This document shows positions 23,597 to 36,506 of a stretch of 64,000 nt of DNA, piece by piece. The notes under the pieces were generated by a model. The model had not been told where the DNA came from. It searched no databases and was given only the letters and a program-made list of their open reading frames with translations. Origin of the DNA: Coriaria nepalensis. Lineage: Eukaryota; Streptophyta; Magnoliopsida; Cucurbitales; Coriariaceae. The stretch spans positions 11,093,001 to 11,157,000 of the forward strand of contig CP114487.1 in the NCBI GenBank assembly GCA_027186245.1, in the 5' to 3' direction. The translations under genes were made by a program, and so were the position numbers. Positions within the stretch are counted from its first letter, which is position 1, and every line of letters starts with the position of its first letter.

Positions 23597-25804
23597 GGAA
23601 ATTGGAATCAGCTTCTTCTTTTTTTTTCTTTCTCTCTCTCTATCTCTCTCTCTTAATCTGTTTTCATCATCGCCAACACATGTCATGTCTTATAGTGAGT
23701 GAAGTGCAAGTACGTTGTGGATACTACAGTCCACTAACAAACAATTCATACACGTAAATTATATTATAAGAAAAAAAAAATAAAGAATATATTATTTAAT
23801 TAATTGCCCATCACATTATTAATCACTTTTTATTCATATGTGATTGATTATAGCCTAATTGAACCAATTTGATAACTAATGAATCCCAAGAAGTCGAGCT
23901 TCGTAAGATCCATCTGAAGAAGATCGTGAGACGTAAAATCACTACGAGCATTCGAAGGTAAATCTTGTTGCTTTAATTGGTTGGTCTACACCACACGCAT
24001 GTGCAAGTCCCTGTCTCAATTTCTCATCATTTTCCACCTCCTTTCTTTGATTTGTACAGGCAATTAATTGATTATTATTATTGGATAAACCTAATTAACT
24101 AACCCCAATAGATTATTATTCTTATCAACTTACTGGGTAATGTTACTTAAAATTGATATAATACAACATCTTATGTTAAGATTTCTTTCAATTTCATAGT
24201 CACAATCATCTTTTGGAAGAAGAAAGATTTTGGACCTACTAATTATTATTTCAAATTATTTAATTAAACACTCAATCGTATTATTGATTTGGAAGACATG
24301 TATGTAGATATGGTTTCTCACCATGAACCAATAATTGATGGGAAAGGAATGGCTAATCACTTGTGTGAACAAGTTTCACCAAAATGTTCAATCAAACGCG
24401 GTCCAATAAAAAGCTGTTTGGAAGCTAAGAAAATGTTGAAATGAATTTGATGAGATTAAAAATGGGAGCCTAAGTTACGCGAAAACGAAAACAAAAACAA
24501 AAAGTTGCCTGCTGGCGTTCTTGTTTGTTCCCACTTTCCCATCCAAACAGGGCAAACAACACTTGGTGGGGTGGTGTGTGGGCCCCCCCATATCTCTAGC
24601 ATTAGGGGTAGTGGGCCGGTGGGCCATGATGTATTTGGGCCTTCAACGAAATGGCTAATCAATCTCTGACTATGATTCGGAATCTTGATTGAGGGAGTTG
24701 GCCACGCTGCACTTGGATCATTTTAGTGGAGGAAGAAAGCTGGAATCTTTCTGAAAAACAAACTTATCAGTAATCATCAATACTGATTGAGATTGCCTAA
24801 CTCCCGTTCTATCTTATTAATCAATCTATAATAATTTAACATACTTTATTTTAATCTCCAGTAGTATTTTACTTTTTCAATGGTCCCATGAAATAATAAT
24901 ATTAGATATGCTTTTCTACTAAATTCTCATTTAACTGTGAACTAATGAAATCAACTAGAAATTAGGTTACATGGAGCCATCAGTTTACAACTCATCACCA
25001 TTCATAGACTTACAAGCTTCTTATTCTAGGTCCAAAACGAGCATATGATCATATGAGCACAAATGACAAAACCGAAACATGTACGGAGACCAGGTTTGCC
25101 GAGTTGCAATAATTCATTGTAAGAAACGAATGGTTCAAAAGCTTGTCGCGGAGGAAGGACAAAACATCTTTTCTTTTAGATCCTTAGGGTTTTCTAAACG
25201 GTCGAGCCGGAATGAACTCTTAAGTTTGGTCCGATTTTAAGTCTTTTGTATAAAATTTAAGATTATACTCTAAATTTATCTGGTGATATTATAAATTCAA
25301 TCGTTACTCTCAGAATTTGTTATCACAAAAAATGTGTAGAGAAATAACTCTGACTTTCCAAAAAAAAAAAAACACACACAATCCTTTCTTCCTTCTGCAC
25401 CTCTCGGTTCGCGATTTGGACACTTATATGAGAGACCCCAAATAAAGAGTAGTGATAAAGTAACAATAGTGGCAACCACTGATTCTGATTCAAACCACTT
25501 TTGTGTCTTTTTCTTTCCTAGTGCAAGAATTGAACGTAGTATTTGGATAAGAAATTCAAATTGAAGATTAAAATAGAGTCGTGCGTATTTGTAAAATCTA
25601 TCCATTAATTAATATAAACAAAAATTGTAGGAACAGAAGCACTAACAGAACTTGACTAGTATTTACTCGGAAAGGAAATTTGGGTTATAAAACAAAAAAA
25701 AGAGCAAAATGTTGTTCCTTACCAGATAAAAATCTGGGAACAACCGAGAAATGTTCACCACAGGATCTGAAACGACGATCGAAATATCCAGAAGATCACA
25801 GAAC
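23597..25804. other. Intergenic region
   Basis: I see no gene. The left end is the promoter of the aspartyl protease, with a CT/GA-rich tract near 23610-23655. The rest is AT-rich with short frames that lack domains. Confidence 0.55.
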
Positions 25805-28800
25805 TCACTCATCGAAAGAAATAATTTCCTCGTTGACTTCTATAATCTCTTCAACTTCGATTTCCTTTGCTTCATATTCCTCTTCCTCATCGCTGGCTTC
25901 TCCATCTCTTAGTTGCTGCCTAATGAGCTTCTCCTCTTCATGCACTCTCTTCCACTCATTGACCCATCTTTCCCATTCATCCTTCAACATCTTCCTCTTC
26001 TCACGATCCTGCTCACTCAGAAGCATAGACACATCCTGATCTTCTGCCTCGTACTTCTTACTGTACTTCTTTAAGTTCTTTGCAATCTCCTCTTCTTTCT
26101 CAGGGCTCAAGAAAGATGGTGGCCTTGGCCGCCATAAGAACTGCCACAACAAAACGAAAATCCGGCCCCAAATCAAGATCTATTCCAACCCAAACATAAT
26201 ACATAAATTTTAGTTTTATAAAGAGCAGGATAAATCAGGTCGGATAGACAGACTACCTGAAAGAAATGATCCTTAAGTGTCCTGTATAGCAACTTGCCAT
26301 TAAACGACCATACATTGAAACCATTTTCCATCTCATGAACTGACGTGACAGCAGTTGCGACATACCTACAAATGCAAAAAGCAGAGGAGTTATAAGATAT
26401 TAGGCATGCACTATCCAGGAAAAGAAAAACAAAACCATTCCCCCAGATATTACCTTCCGGTAGGATCCCACTCAATATCTGTTGCCATGAAATGCTCTAC
26501 CGTTGCCATGGTTTCAAGCTCATCAACATTGTAAAACTCCAACTGCCCATTAAAGCCTTTCAATCCAGCAAGAATAATGAAATGGCCAGAAGGTGACCAG
26601 AAAAGAGCATTTGCTTGCTTTCCTTTCAAAGTGGTGAGCTTTGAAACACGGCCAGTGTTGTGACTGCTCCTCATTGAGTAAAAGCTTACATCAGGCCTAG
26701 GGTTATCACCATGGATGATTGCAAACCTGTGGCCCTTTGGCTCCCAGGCGAAGGCTATGATCTTGTCATTCTTATTCTCAAGCTCCAAAACCTCGATGGG
26801 AATATCCCTTTCTTTAATACGGAAAAGCTCAAATCCTGTGTATGTGCTTTTCTTAGTCTTCGTCTTAGTCTTCGTATAGCGATCGACCTTTACAGCAAGA
26901 TATTCACCATTGCTTTGCCAATACATTTTGCAGTCACTAACACTGAACAGATTCTTCTGTCTCGGCTCCTCTTTGCTTGGAATTTGAACAAGACTCACCT
27001 TAGAAAATGTACAGTTGCTGGCCATCAGTTTAATCTATTGAACATTCAAGGAAAAATCCATATCAAACTGATAAACTGATACCCACCCTTGCAGGCTGGT
27101 TGCCACCACCTAGTTCTGGAACAAAGAGTGCAAGAATAGAATCCGTAGGGGACCAACAGAAGTCCACAACATTTTCAACCTTCAAGGATTTCTTATCCAC
27201 AAGTGAAAAGGTCTCTGTTTCATAGACAGAAATTAGATTTTTTCCGATCCTAGCAAAATACTTGTCATCTTTTTCGCCACCCCACCTGCCAAAGAAAAGA
27301 GATGCAACAACAAAGTAAATATACACATAACTAACTACAGCTTTATCTCCCAAAGCAGAAAGTAACATAAATAGGGGTAGACAGAGAGAGAGAAGATAGA
27401 ATGAGGGCTAGAGTAATAGCAAAGAAATTATCACCTAAAAACAGGCCAAGAGACTCCTGTAACACCCCCACTTGCTCCAATTGCAAAGTCATCAGGGGTT
27501 CCCTTAAAATCCCTCATAAGTTTTCCAGTTCTCACATCAAAAATGTTTATAACCCTCCTCTGCAAAGATATCATAATCAATAAAATGACCAATATAACAT
27601 ATCCCCGCACGAATGACTATGATACGAGAACTACAAGGCCCTCACATTTGTATCGCGGGGATTGCTTGGCTCATAACTGCAGTAAGTTACAAGATATTTC
27701 TCGCCCGGGGAAAAATCAATTAGCTTAACCTGCAATTAACATGTCAAAAGCTATTGAAAGAAGTATCTACAAGGGAAAGCCTTCAACCAAATACCATTAA
27801 GAACCTGAGGATGAGCATAGCGCATTAGACGGTTAAAGGTATTGGCACCACCCCAGACAGCAGCACCCTGACGGTGAACTGTAGCCAAGTAAGTTCCAAG
27901 TGGCGACCACTGCACAAAGCTCTCCGTCCAAAACTATGAAAGAGATCACAATGTCACAATTAGTATATCTACAAACAGGAACTCGTAAAATTGTATGTAA
28001 TAATATGTTGTCAACAGAAGAAGGGCAGATTGCCACTTACTGCATGCTTGTACACAGGCTCGGGCTTCAAATGCCTGGCATCATTCCATAGAACCTCAGT
28101 ATCCGAACCAGCTCGAATCACAAACTGATCACGGGCCTTTTCATCTGTAAGCCACTGTTGGAGATTTTCCTACAATATCATCGAAATAGATGACATTATA
28201 ATTAAAATACCTGCTGAAAAAAATTGGACCAACAAACAGAAATATAAAGGGTAGTAATTGCTCTATGCTTCCTATTGTGTGCGATTGACAAGAAAAAGGG
28301 GGGGGGGGGGGGCAGTATGTGACAAAAGCCATCACACCAATTTATTTATGATAGTCAAAATCAAAGATAAGTTCCGGCTAAACTTATCAAAGGAGTTAAA
28401 GATTACCCCGGGAGTATATGGCTTGCTTTCGGGAGGGGCCCACTCATCTGGTACTTTCATAAATCTATCGAAGTCTTCAAACATATTGACAGCAAAGATA
28501 TGTGCTCTGTCCAACTTATATCCATGTGTCTTCTCCTTAGCAAGTTCAGCTTCCTACAAAATTAATAAAAGATCGATGAGATACAACAAATACATGCATC
28601 AGTGGCAGGTAAACAGCACCAGATATACAGTTTTTCAAAATTCAAGTAAGACAACCAAAATGCACTTTCATACACAGATGCACACACAAATAGACATGAT
28701 TGTATAGGGGGGCAGTAGTGATAGAGAGATGTAAGCACCTGTGGGGTATTGAACTCAATGAAGCAGTAGCCTAAGCTTTTCTTCGTTTCTAGGTCAACAG

Positions 28801-29578
28801 GCATCCAGAGGCCATCCTCCTTTATCAATCCAATCTGGCTGTAAATTTTGTAGATAACCCCTTCAAGCTTCTCAAACTTTTCAGGAGGAACCACCGGAAG
28901 ATTATCAACAACTATTATATTGCTGAAAGCATTGTCAAATTCAACATTCTCCTCATGTAGAACATCGTCGTCATCACTACAAAATCGCAAAGTAAAGTCA
29001 ACATCGGAGTCACAAAGTAGGAAAGTTAAGGAGAATCCACCGATTGTTGTTAAAGTGAAGCAAATACACAATCGTCATCTGATTGTTGTTAAAGTGAAGC
29101 AAATTCTCAGGCAGGCTACTGAGTTCAATACACTGTCAAAACCTTTTGCTTCTCATTAAGTGCAGATTATGGATGATTTTAACAGAGGACAACGGAAAGT
29201 GGAATGCATATACACGATTTCCAGAAAGTTCGAAGATACAACAGTTCATTAGCAATGGCAGTCGATCCAGGATTCACGAAACAAAAATAAATTAAATTTT
29301 CCGAGGCAGCCAAGTTAGCCCTAAAAAAGAAACACCCAACAGAACTTATCTAGAAAAAAATTAAATGAAATACCAGCTCCTAAGATGTTGGACATTTTTT
29401 CACAAACCAAGCAACAGCCTAAATTTAGCATGACGCTTTTCAGAAGCTTTTCTCACCTTACAATGCCAAAATCATCTCCAGGAGGAAGACGAATGGAGTC
29501 GTAATCGACTTGAGAGAGATCTATCTGAAGACGATTCGCCGTGTCCTCAATCGCCTGCATCAACATCACTTCCGCCAT
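25805..29578 (-). CDS. EIF3B: Eukaryotic translation initiation factor 3 subunit B
   Basis: There are eleven exons: 29578-29457, 28976-28739, 28553-28407, 28169-28041, 27933-27805, 27729-27646, 27559-27435, 27285-27087, 26998-26454, 26365-26257 and 26140-25805. They total 2163 nt, or 720 residues, close to plant eIF3b (about 712). The N-terminus is MAEVMLMQAIEDTANRL. An RRM follows (SNIIVVDNLPVVPPEKF; GYCFIEFNTPQEAEL). The long beta-propeller includes WSPLGTYLATVHRQGAAVWGG, DFSPGEKYLVTY, FCWSPTDSILALFVPE, FAWEPKGHRFAIIHGDNPRP and FWSPSGHFIILAGL. The C-terminus has FLWRPRPPSFL and a Glu-rich coiled tail. eIF3b is the scaffold of the eIF3 complex on the 40S subunit in the cytosol. All exon joins are in phase. 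Confidence 0.96.
28298..28312. repeat. G15 homopolymer in an eIF3b intron
   Basis: Fifteen consecutive G follow five A. It lies in the intron between coding exons 3 and 4 of eIF3b. Confidence 0.85.
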
Positions 29579-30149
29579 GCTCGCTTAGCAACCAGACGGT
29601 CGCCGGAAAGGGGACGATGTATGAAGCGAATCTCGAGTTGAAGGCTACGAGTCTCCAGCGTCAGAGGAAGAGAGTAAAGAAGAGAAGATGATGTGTGCAA
29701 CAAACAGGGTTAGGTAGGGTTTTTGGAAATCTCATCATACGCGACGAACCAGGATTTTATATCTCGGTGTTACCACATTTTATTACTTCCTGTGATTTTT
29801 ATTTGGGGAAACTAAACTCAACCTCATATTTTAAGATAATTTATAATAAATACATTAATATCTCATAATTAATTATAAATAAATACCTATTTACATATAT
29901 TTTGTTAGGGAGATAGCAACGGCACCGTATCGGAAATTTTGCAGTGTAGGAATCCGACATTATATTGTATTCTTATTTTTTTGATACCACTTGGTGAGAT
30001 GATAAAGCGGTTTTGTGTGGTGTGTGGTTTTTTCTTTTTTTCTTTCCCATCATCGCTTGCATTATAATTTATTTTTTTATTTTAAAATATTTTATAATTA
30101 TTTTTATATTTATGTAAAAAAATGTATACATATTATTTTTCTTATATTA

Positions 30150-30185
<36 letters not shown>

Positions 30186-30465
30186 TTTTTCTAAATTATC
30201 TTATTTCACATATACGTTCCTCTCTTGAATGCAAATTTAAAATGTATGGATCTTAAATTTTCTCAACAATTTTTCATATAAATTAAAGTATTTTTATTTA
30301 GAAAAAAAATTGACTAAAATAAAATTTAATATTATAATTATTTTATTTTTAAATTTTTAAATAAATAAATAAGAGAGAAAAAATTAGTTAAAAAAAAAAA
30401 AAAAAATTGTGTGGTGAAGAGCAGTGCATGACTCTACCAAGCAACAACCAGACTCTACCACCTTC

Positions 30466-30503
<38 letters not shown>

Positions 30504-30570
30504 CCTTTTCTCACATGGCCTCTACCCCTTTCTCGCACATCTCATTCTCTTTCTCTTTCTCTAATCAAAC
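29579..30570. other. Divergent promoter region of eIF3b and TIC55
   Basis: The genes on either side point away from each other, so this 1 kb holds both promoters. It contains very AT-rich sequence, an ATT microsatellite at about 30147-30180, a poly-A run near 30390, and a CT tract at 30471-30499. Confidence 0.6.
30471..30499. repeat. (CT)n tract, probable TIC55 5' UTR
   Basis: About 14 CT units lie 70-100 bases before the TIC55 start codon. Pyrimidine tracts like this are common in plant 5' UTRs. Confidence 0.85.
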
Positions 30571-30682
30571 ATGGCTTTGTTACAGCCATTTATCTACCAC
30601 ACATCTCTTTCCCACACTCCCTCAATCGAACTCCTCTCTTCTCGCGCCTTATCTCTTCTTCCACTCAGATCCTTCCCGCTAA
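30515..30682 (+). other. Upstream ORF overlapping the TIC55 start
   Basis: An ATG at 30515 opens a 55-codon frame that ends at 30682, 112 bases past the TIC55 ATG at 30571, in a different frame. A further in-frame ATG lies at 30428. The peptide is Ser/Phe-rich ([20 protein letters not shown]). Whether it is transcribed and translated is unknown. Confidence 0.45.
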
Positions 30683-32779
30683 AAAAGACTAGAAGACTAA
30701 TAGGGTGCGATGCAGTCTCAGGCCTCGAATCTGCACCTGCGCTTGATCAGACCGGAGATGACGATCACAAGGTTGTGCTGGACATCACCACTGAGGAGGA
30801 GCGGAGAGGAGTTAGAGTCGTGGCGGATTACGATTGGACGGAAGAATGGTACCCTCTGTACCTCACACAAAACGTGCCGGACGATGCTCCTCTTGGCCTC
30901 ACCGTCTTCGATAAGCAGCTCGTTCTTTATCGCGATGGCTCCGGTGAGCTTCGTTGCCATGAAGATCGGTGTCCCCACCGGTAATCTCTACCTCTCCATC
31001 TCTCTTTACTTACTTCAACGATTGCGAAACTCTCTTCCTGCATATAATTTCATTCTTACTAGCCAGCAAAAGTTTGTGCATTTCCTTGTGACTTTGGTGA
31101 AATGCAAGAAAACTGGTTTAAGCCTGTTTGTTTGCTGAGAAAAAAGAGAGCGTGGAAAAGAAAATGGTAACTGTTCAGTATTGGTCCATCTTACTGTCAT
31201 TGGATGAAGCTCAAAGGACTGATGGAGTTTTTTTCTCTCCCATCCTCTTAGGTTTCTGTAGGAGTTTAAATTAATCATCGTATGATTATTTACCTAGCTG
31301 CCTCCGATCATACTTGGGAAAAAGAAAATTGAAAATTGTACTGTCTCGTTATCATAGTTATATGATTGTGTGTATATCTGTCTTCTGCAAATTATTTGAA
31401 GCACACATGAAACCCTAAGAGAAATATATGGCTTCACTTACCTTATTTTAGGTTAGCAAAACTATCAGAAGGCCAATTGATAGATGGGAGATTGGAATGC
31501 CTTTATCACGGTTGGCAATTCGAAGGCGAAGGAAAATGCATAAAAATTCCGCAGGTATATATCTAACTATATGTATCTTCTTCCCTCCTTTCCTACACTG
31601 TCATATATATTCTTTCCAATAGCCCAAAATAGTTAATTCTCACTCTATCAAATCCAGCTTCCATCTGATGCTAAAATCCCTCGATCAGCATGTCTCCGAA
31701 AATATGAAGTAAGAGACTCCCAGGGAGTAGTATGGGTATGGATGTCCTTAAAAACACCACCAAACTTGAACAAAATCCCATGGTTTGAGAACTTTTCCCG
31801 GCCTGGATTTCAAGACATTTCGACCACTCATGAGCTTCCATATGACCACTCTATACTTCTCGAAAACCTAATGGACCCCGCTCACATACCCATCTCACAT
31901 GACAGAACAGATTTTACTGCCAAACGGGAAGATGCGCAGCCACTTGGTTTCGAGGTAACAGAAAGAACCGATCGTGGATTCGCCGGATGGTGGGGCCGGG
32001 CAAAAGACCAACCTTTGCTAAACTTCTTAAGGTTTGATGCGCCCTGTGTCCTTCAAAATAATAGGGAACTCATTGACCCAAAAACTGGGGAAATAAACTA
32101 CTTTTCGGGTCTTTTCCTATGTAGACCAACAGGTCAAGGTAAATCCATGCTTATTGTGAGATTTGGAAGTACCAGAAGATCCGCCGTACTCAAGTTATTA
32201 CCAACATGGTACTTCCATCAGAATGCAAGCAAGGTTTTTGAACAAGACATGGGATTCCTTTCATCCCAAAATGAGATCCTCTTGAGAGAAAAAGTGCCCA
32301 CCAAGCAACTATACCTTAATTTAAGATCTTCTGATACATTTGTAGCCGAATATAGGAGATGGATGGACAAAGTGGGCCATGGGATGCCCTATCATTTTGG
32401 GCATAGTACCATCTCTTTGCCTAAAGAGCCTGCTGTGGTGGAACATGCGCCGGCCGGAATATTTGCTGGAGTTTCAGCTTCTTCTCCAGCAAAGGGAGGG
32501 ATCGGAACAATGTATGCTCCAAATCTGTCAAATAGGTATTTCCGGCATGTGATTCATTGCAAAGGTTGTAGAAGTGTTTTGAAAGCTTTCCAAAGCTGGA
32601 AAAACGCTCTATCTGTTGTAGCTATTGGTTTTACTGCTTTGGCGATTCTGATTTCAAGCCGGCAATGGAAGACTCTTCTTTTGGTTTTTGCTGCCATAAG
32701 CTCAGCTGGAGTCTATGTTTGCTCAGCTGCTATAGAATTGAAGACAACCAACTTCATTAGGACCCACAGGAGATTGTGA
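30571..32779 (+). CDS. TIC55: TIC55, Rieske-type oxygenase of the chloroplast inner envelope
   Basis: Three exons, 30571-30980, 31452-31554 and 31658-32779, give 544 residues. The first ~55 residues look like a plastid transit peptide. TIC55-type [14 protein letters not shown] follows. The Rieske centre is C134-x-H136 and C153-x2-H156 (CPHR and CLYHGW). The mononuclear iron site is [16 protein letters not shown], with D244, H247 and H252. A CxxC pair (C472, C475) and two C-terminal membrane segments precede NFIRTHRRL. This membrane layout and CxxC are shared by TIC55, PTC52 and PAO. TIC55 in Arabidopsis hydroxylates a chlorophyll breakdown product during senescence and was first found with the import machinery. 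I chose TIC55 over PTC52 from the N-terminal match and C-terminus as I remember them. Confidence 0.92.
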
Positions 32780-33241
32780 TCTATCAGCTTTCTTTTACAG
32801 AAAATTTTAGTTTGTAGTGGACAATGTAAATTACAGGTATTTATATGAGTGTGGACAATATAACAATCTAATGAATGATTCTTCGAAGTTTATTTTATTT
32901 ATACAGCCGTTTTTTTTGTCTTTTTTTTTGTTTGGGGAAATGTTTAACGACAAACTGTAATTCACAAAACTCTAGTTTATATTACACTAATCTATAGAGA
33001 GAGGCCGTACAAAAGCTACGGGCCCATTGGGCGTGGGCGTGGGCGTGGGCTCTGTAGGCGGTAGACAAGGGCCTTGGGACAGTAACTATTCAGTACGGCC
33101 TTCCAAGTTCCAAGGTTCAAAAGGCGCGATTCGTGTTAATACTGGCGGGGAATTGAAATTGAACGAGTGTCTCTCAGAGCAGAATCCAGCTTCGCGATAA
33201 AGCCCTAAAATTGCTAGAACCTGGCAGAGAGAAGAAGACGA
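32780..33241. other. TIC55 3' flank
   Basis: No gene is seen. A short tandem GGGCGTGGGCGTGGGCGTGGGC lies near 33028-33050, before the SKA2 pseudogene. Confidence 0.5.
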
Positions 33242-34533
33242 ATGGGCAATAATCAAGCAATGGAGGGATTGGTGAGCTTGTTCACGAAAGCGAATCTTGA
33301 ACTTTCAGCGGTTCAGTACAAGCTCGAGAGAGAGTTCCAGCAAGTCTACCCTAACAGCGTAAGATCAACTGATCCCTCATTTCTATACAATGTTGATTCT
33401 CTATGATTTTTGAATGTTCATATTCTTGTTTAGTTTCTGCGCAATCATAACATCTGAGAATTCTACTATAAACTCTTACTTTTTCCTTTTTTGCATGTTT
33501 GAATCTGTTGCCATCCGTTTTGGTTTCTGAAGTGTTGCGTTTTTTGTTTCTCATTTTGGTTTTGTAATGGTTAAAGATCTCTGAGATTTTAGCCTCTGTT
33601 TGCTTCTGTAGTTTCATCTGCGATGTGATCATTTGAACCTTGTTCACAGGAAAATCCGTTGGATTAAGAAAATGCAGGAAGATCTTTCAGCTTTGAAAGA
33701 GCAATGCCGGGAACTTTTGACAGCCAAACAGGTTCTTCCCGGCAACTTTACTTTTAGCAGAATGTCAGATTTGTATAAGGAGGGAACAAGAGTAGATACT
33801 CAACTGCTTCTAACTGCTAGGGTCTTAGAGTAACTAAATTCAAATCCACTTGATCTTTATGTTGGTTTTTGGATGCTGAGGATGGAATATAAAAGAAGGA
33901 ATATTAATCATAATTTGAATTTAAGTTTTGATCTGCAGGATGTAATTGATAAAGCCTTCGACAGTTCTCATTGGGAATAGAAATTGTGTGTAAAGAATTC
34001 AAGCATCTTTGGGCATTCCCAACAGTGATTCTGATGATCCTGCGTTTGCTAACTTCAAACAGGTCTTGTCTTCTTCTTTGTTTCACATCGCTGCTTGTTA
34101 GATTGGACTTCACCGGTTTCATAATCAACACTCTTGGGTAGAAAACTCTTGATGATTTTAGTATGCACTATGAAGTAGAGGCATTACTATGTCAATGCAG
34201 GAGTTCAATACATGTTTATTTTGATTGTAATAGTCTCTAATCGGAAACTGTCTTTCAGTGCCCAATGTCATGACATTACAGTCAAGAGTAGAAGGAAAAA
34301 TCATTTTTTTAACTTTTTCTTCATTTCTGGTCAATGATTAAGTTGCCCCTTTCTGAACCCATCTACCTTGTCTTCTCTTTTTTTTCTTCTGTCTGAAAAA
34401 CACAAAATGCTAGATTCAAATTTAACCAGATACTCGAGCGATTTTATACTTTTATACTTTCATTACCCATGCAGTGGATGAGAGAAATGATGCAGATTCC
34501 GATGATATCGACAATTACTCTTCTCATCTTTAG
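33242..34533 (+). pseudogene. SKA2: SKA2 (spindle and kinetochore-associated) pseudogene
   Basis: Exon 1 (33242-33358) is intact: MGNNQAMEGLVSLFTKANLE followed by LSAVQYKLEREFQQVYPNS. Exon 2 starts at 33650 but reads ENPLD and then a stop. The remaining RWIKKMQEDLSALKEQCRELL is in another frame, which fits a deletion of a dozen or so bases before the family's RIKK. Exon 3 (from about 33940) has an extra base after DKA and then a stop where the family has Gln (QRIQASLGIP). SDSDDPAFANFKQ is still readable after it. The last exon retains DADSDDIDNYSSHL. The family is the coiled-coil SKA2 subunit that couples kinetochores to microtubules. With three independent lesions it cannot encode the full protein. 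Confidence 0.85.
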
Positions 34534-35012
34534 TGTAAATTATCCAAAGAAATTCCTCTAAGGATCATCTGTTAATGTTGGATTGCACTTCTCCTTCTGT
34601 GCCTGCTTTAACTACTTTGGAAAGTTGCAAATCTTGTTATCAGAATTTTCTCTTCACTCTACCGCGTTAGATTGTTATTACAGAGAGAGTATTTTGTAAT
34701 TGAATTTTTTTTTTCTCTCTTTTAATTTCGTAGTCCATACAGTCATGAAAATGCACCAATATGTATATTTTGTCACAAAATTCAGCACCATAATAAGTTA
34801 GTCCAATTCCTTCATGGAAGACAAGTGTTTGTTTAAGTTCAGAAATCAAACTATGCTGTATTTATGTAACTGTAAGAAACTGTTGTTGCTGTAACTATCA
34901 ACACTATCAATGTAACGAGCGAAATCAGATGGGTATATATAAAAACGTAATTTTCTTACATGTCATTTTTTCAACTGGTTGTAACTTTTCAATAGCTGAG
35001 GATGCTACGTTG
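34534..35012. other. Space between convergent genes
   Basis: I see only AT-rich 3' flanks of the SKA2 pseudogene and the DnaJ-type gene. Confidence 0.5.
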
Positions 35013-36008
35013 CTACTTGGAAATAGGAGGTTCTCCCATCCATTTGGCTCTAAACCCTGTCCCCTTACAGTCCGAGCAGCAGGTAGAACCCTGTTGTATC
35101 ATTTATAATGTGTTAAGCAGGATCACAAGTCATAACCAGTCCAAATTCAATACACACCTCTTTTGGATAAAGGATCAGTATCTAAAGCTAAAAGGAGTTT
35201 TGGAACTTTGATTCTACCTTGCCAGCACAGATGATACAGCTAGTGTTTCTGGATGGGACTTGGCAAAGCATATTGTCTCCGAGAACAAAGAAACCTGTGC
35301 CGGCACACCATTTGCACTCTATATGCCCATTTGAGTTGCATGAGGAGCAAGCAACTGGTCTTGGTTGCTGCAATAATAAGCATTAAGAACAATTAAGTCA
35401 AGCAACATGCTTAACAAAGCATATCAAGTTCCTTGTAATAGTAAGACTAACACTTCCCATTATGCAGACCGATCACCAGTTAACTGAGAAACAAACATAG
35501 TACATGTATCTTTTATCTTTCTTACAATTCGCTAAACAAAATATGATCTTATTGCGTAATTGAATTATGAATAGTTCTATAGTATTGGGATTGGATATTT
35601 TCTATATACAAGCTCAACTTGCACGAATTATACAATTTCTTATGCACTCTGCAAACGTTTCCAGGTATTTTTTAGGGTTTTCTGAAGGTTGAAATAAATT
35701 CAGCAATCATCATTTGAAAGTCGGAACAAATACCGAATTCAAGGGTGTGATAACCGAATGAGAAGATAATAATTCTTTTTAAAAAGATGGAAATTATAAT
35801 GTAGGTGTACCTGAGAGATTAACCAGGCCTGTTCCATGCGCTTAACGAAATCGAAGGAGCTTCCATACGAATCCACCATTGAAGCTCGCACACCGCAAAC
35901 TCTAGCAAATATCGCATCTGTAGATTTACCATATGGTACAACACCTCCACAAGCGACCAATACCTTACTAGACGATAAGAACCTCTAACTGTCAATCGGT
36001 TCCGCCAT
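35013..36008 (-). CDS. DnaJ/Hsp40 cysteine-rich zinc-finger protein, early stop in first exon
   Basis: Exons are 36008-35811, 35367-35218 and 35090-35013. The zinc-finger part is complete: CSSCNSNGHIECKWCAGTG, then CIICAGK, then CCSDCKGTGFRAKW, ending EPPISK. These are four CxxC(G) pairs as in DnaJ cysteine-rich proteins such as At2g24860. The ATG at 36008 is followed by a TAG at codon 8 (35987-35985). The frame then continues open through SSSKVLVACGGVVPYG. The next in-frame ATG is at 35879 (MVDSYGSSFDFVKRMEQAW) and would give 98 residues without the N-terminal part that probably targets a plastid. The gene is either a recent null, a shortened cytosolic form, or has another upstream exon that I cannot see. 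Confidence 0.72.
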
Positions 36009-36506
36009 TATCACAGGCTTCCAGCACACGCAGCTCGTCATTTCCTCTTCTTCCTCTTCCTCTTTCGGCGGAGAAACAGATAAGGCAAATTTCTTGCCGA
36101 ACAAAACTTTAGTGAAAATTCGCCTTCGGTTTCAAAGAAGATGATAATCAGGGAAAATTCGAGCAGTTTTTGGGGCCCACTTATTGTTTGGAAGGCAGGC
36201 AAAAAATATGAAGCTCCCTGTTTTTCTCTCGTTGCATTTTCGTACTAAATTTAAAACCGCGTTTATATAGCGTGAAGTCGTGAACGCTAGGGATTAGGGC
36301 TCCTTTGCCAACTTTGGTTCACGAATCACGAATCATCCGAACAGGTGGACTATTCAGTTTGCCAAATATGTGGCAAAGCTTGACCCTCAGTTGTGTATTG
36401 GGCTTGCATGGCCCAAACTAATCCCATTAAGACAAAAAAAAGTATATTTTTTTAAATTATTATCGCGTTATTTATTATATATATTCTATCCTTATAAATC
36501 AATAAC
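36009..36506. other. Upstream region of the DnaJ-type gene
   Basis: No gene is seen. It contains the probable promoter of the minus-strand gene and AT-rich sequence leading to a T15 run. Confidence 0.5.

Noticed and set aside
25680..26039. 119-residue Ser-rich plus-strand frame
   Set aside because: It is the mirror of the acidic eIF3b C-terminal exon; low-complexity antisense.
30571..32779. PTC52 or pheophorbide a oxygenase as the identity of the Rieske gene
   Set aside because: All share the Rieske, iron and CxxC layout, but the [14 protein letters not shown] start and NFIRTHRRL end fit TIC55 best as I remember the sequences.
34667..34849. 60-residue minus-strand frame between SKA2 and the DnaJ-type gene
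   Set aside because: No domain, AT-rich, and lies between convergent 3' ends.
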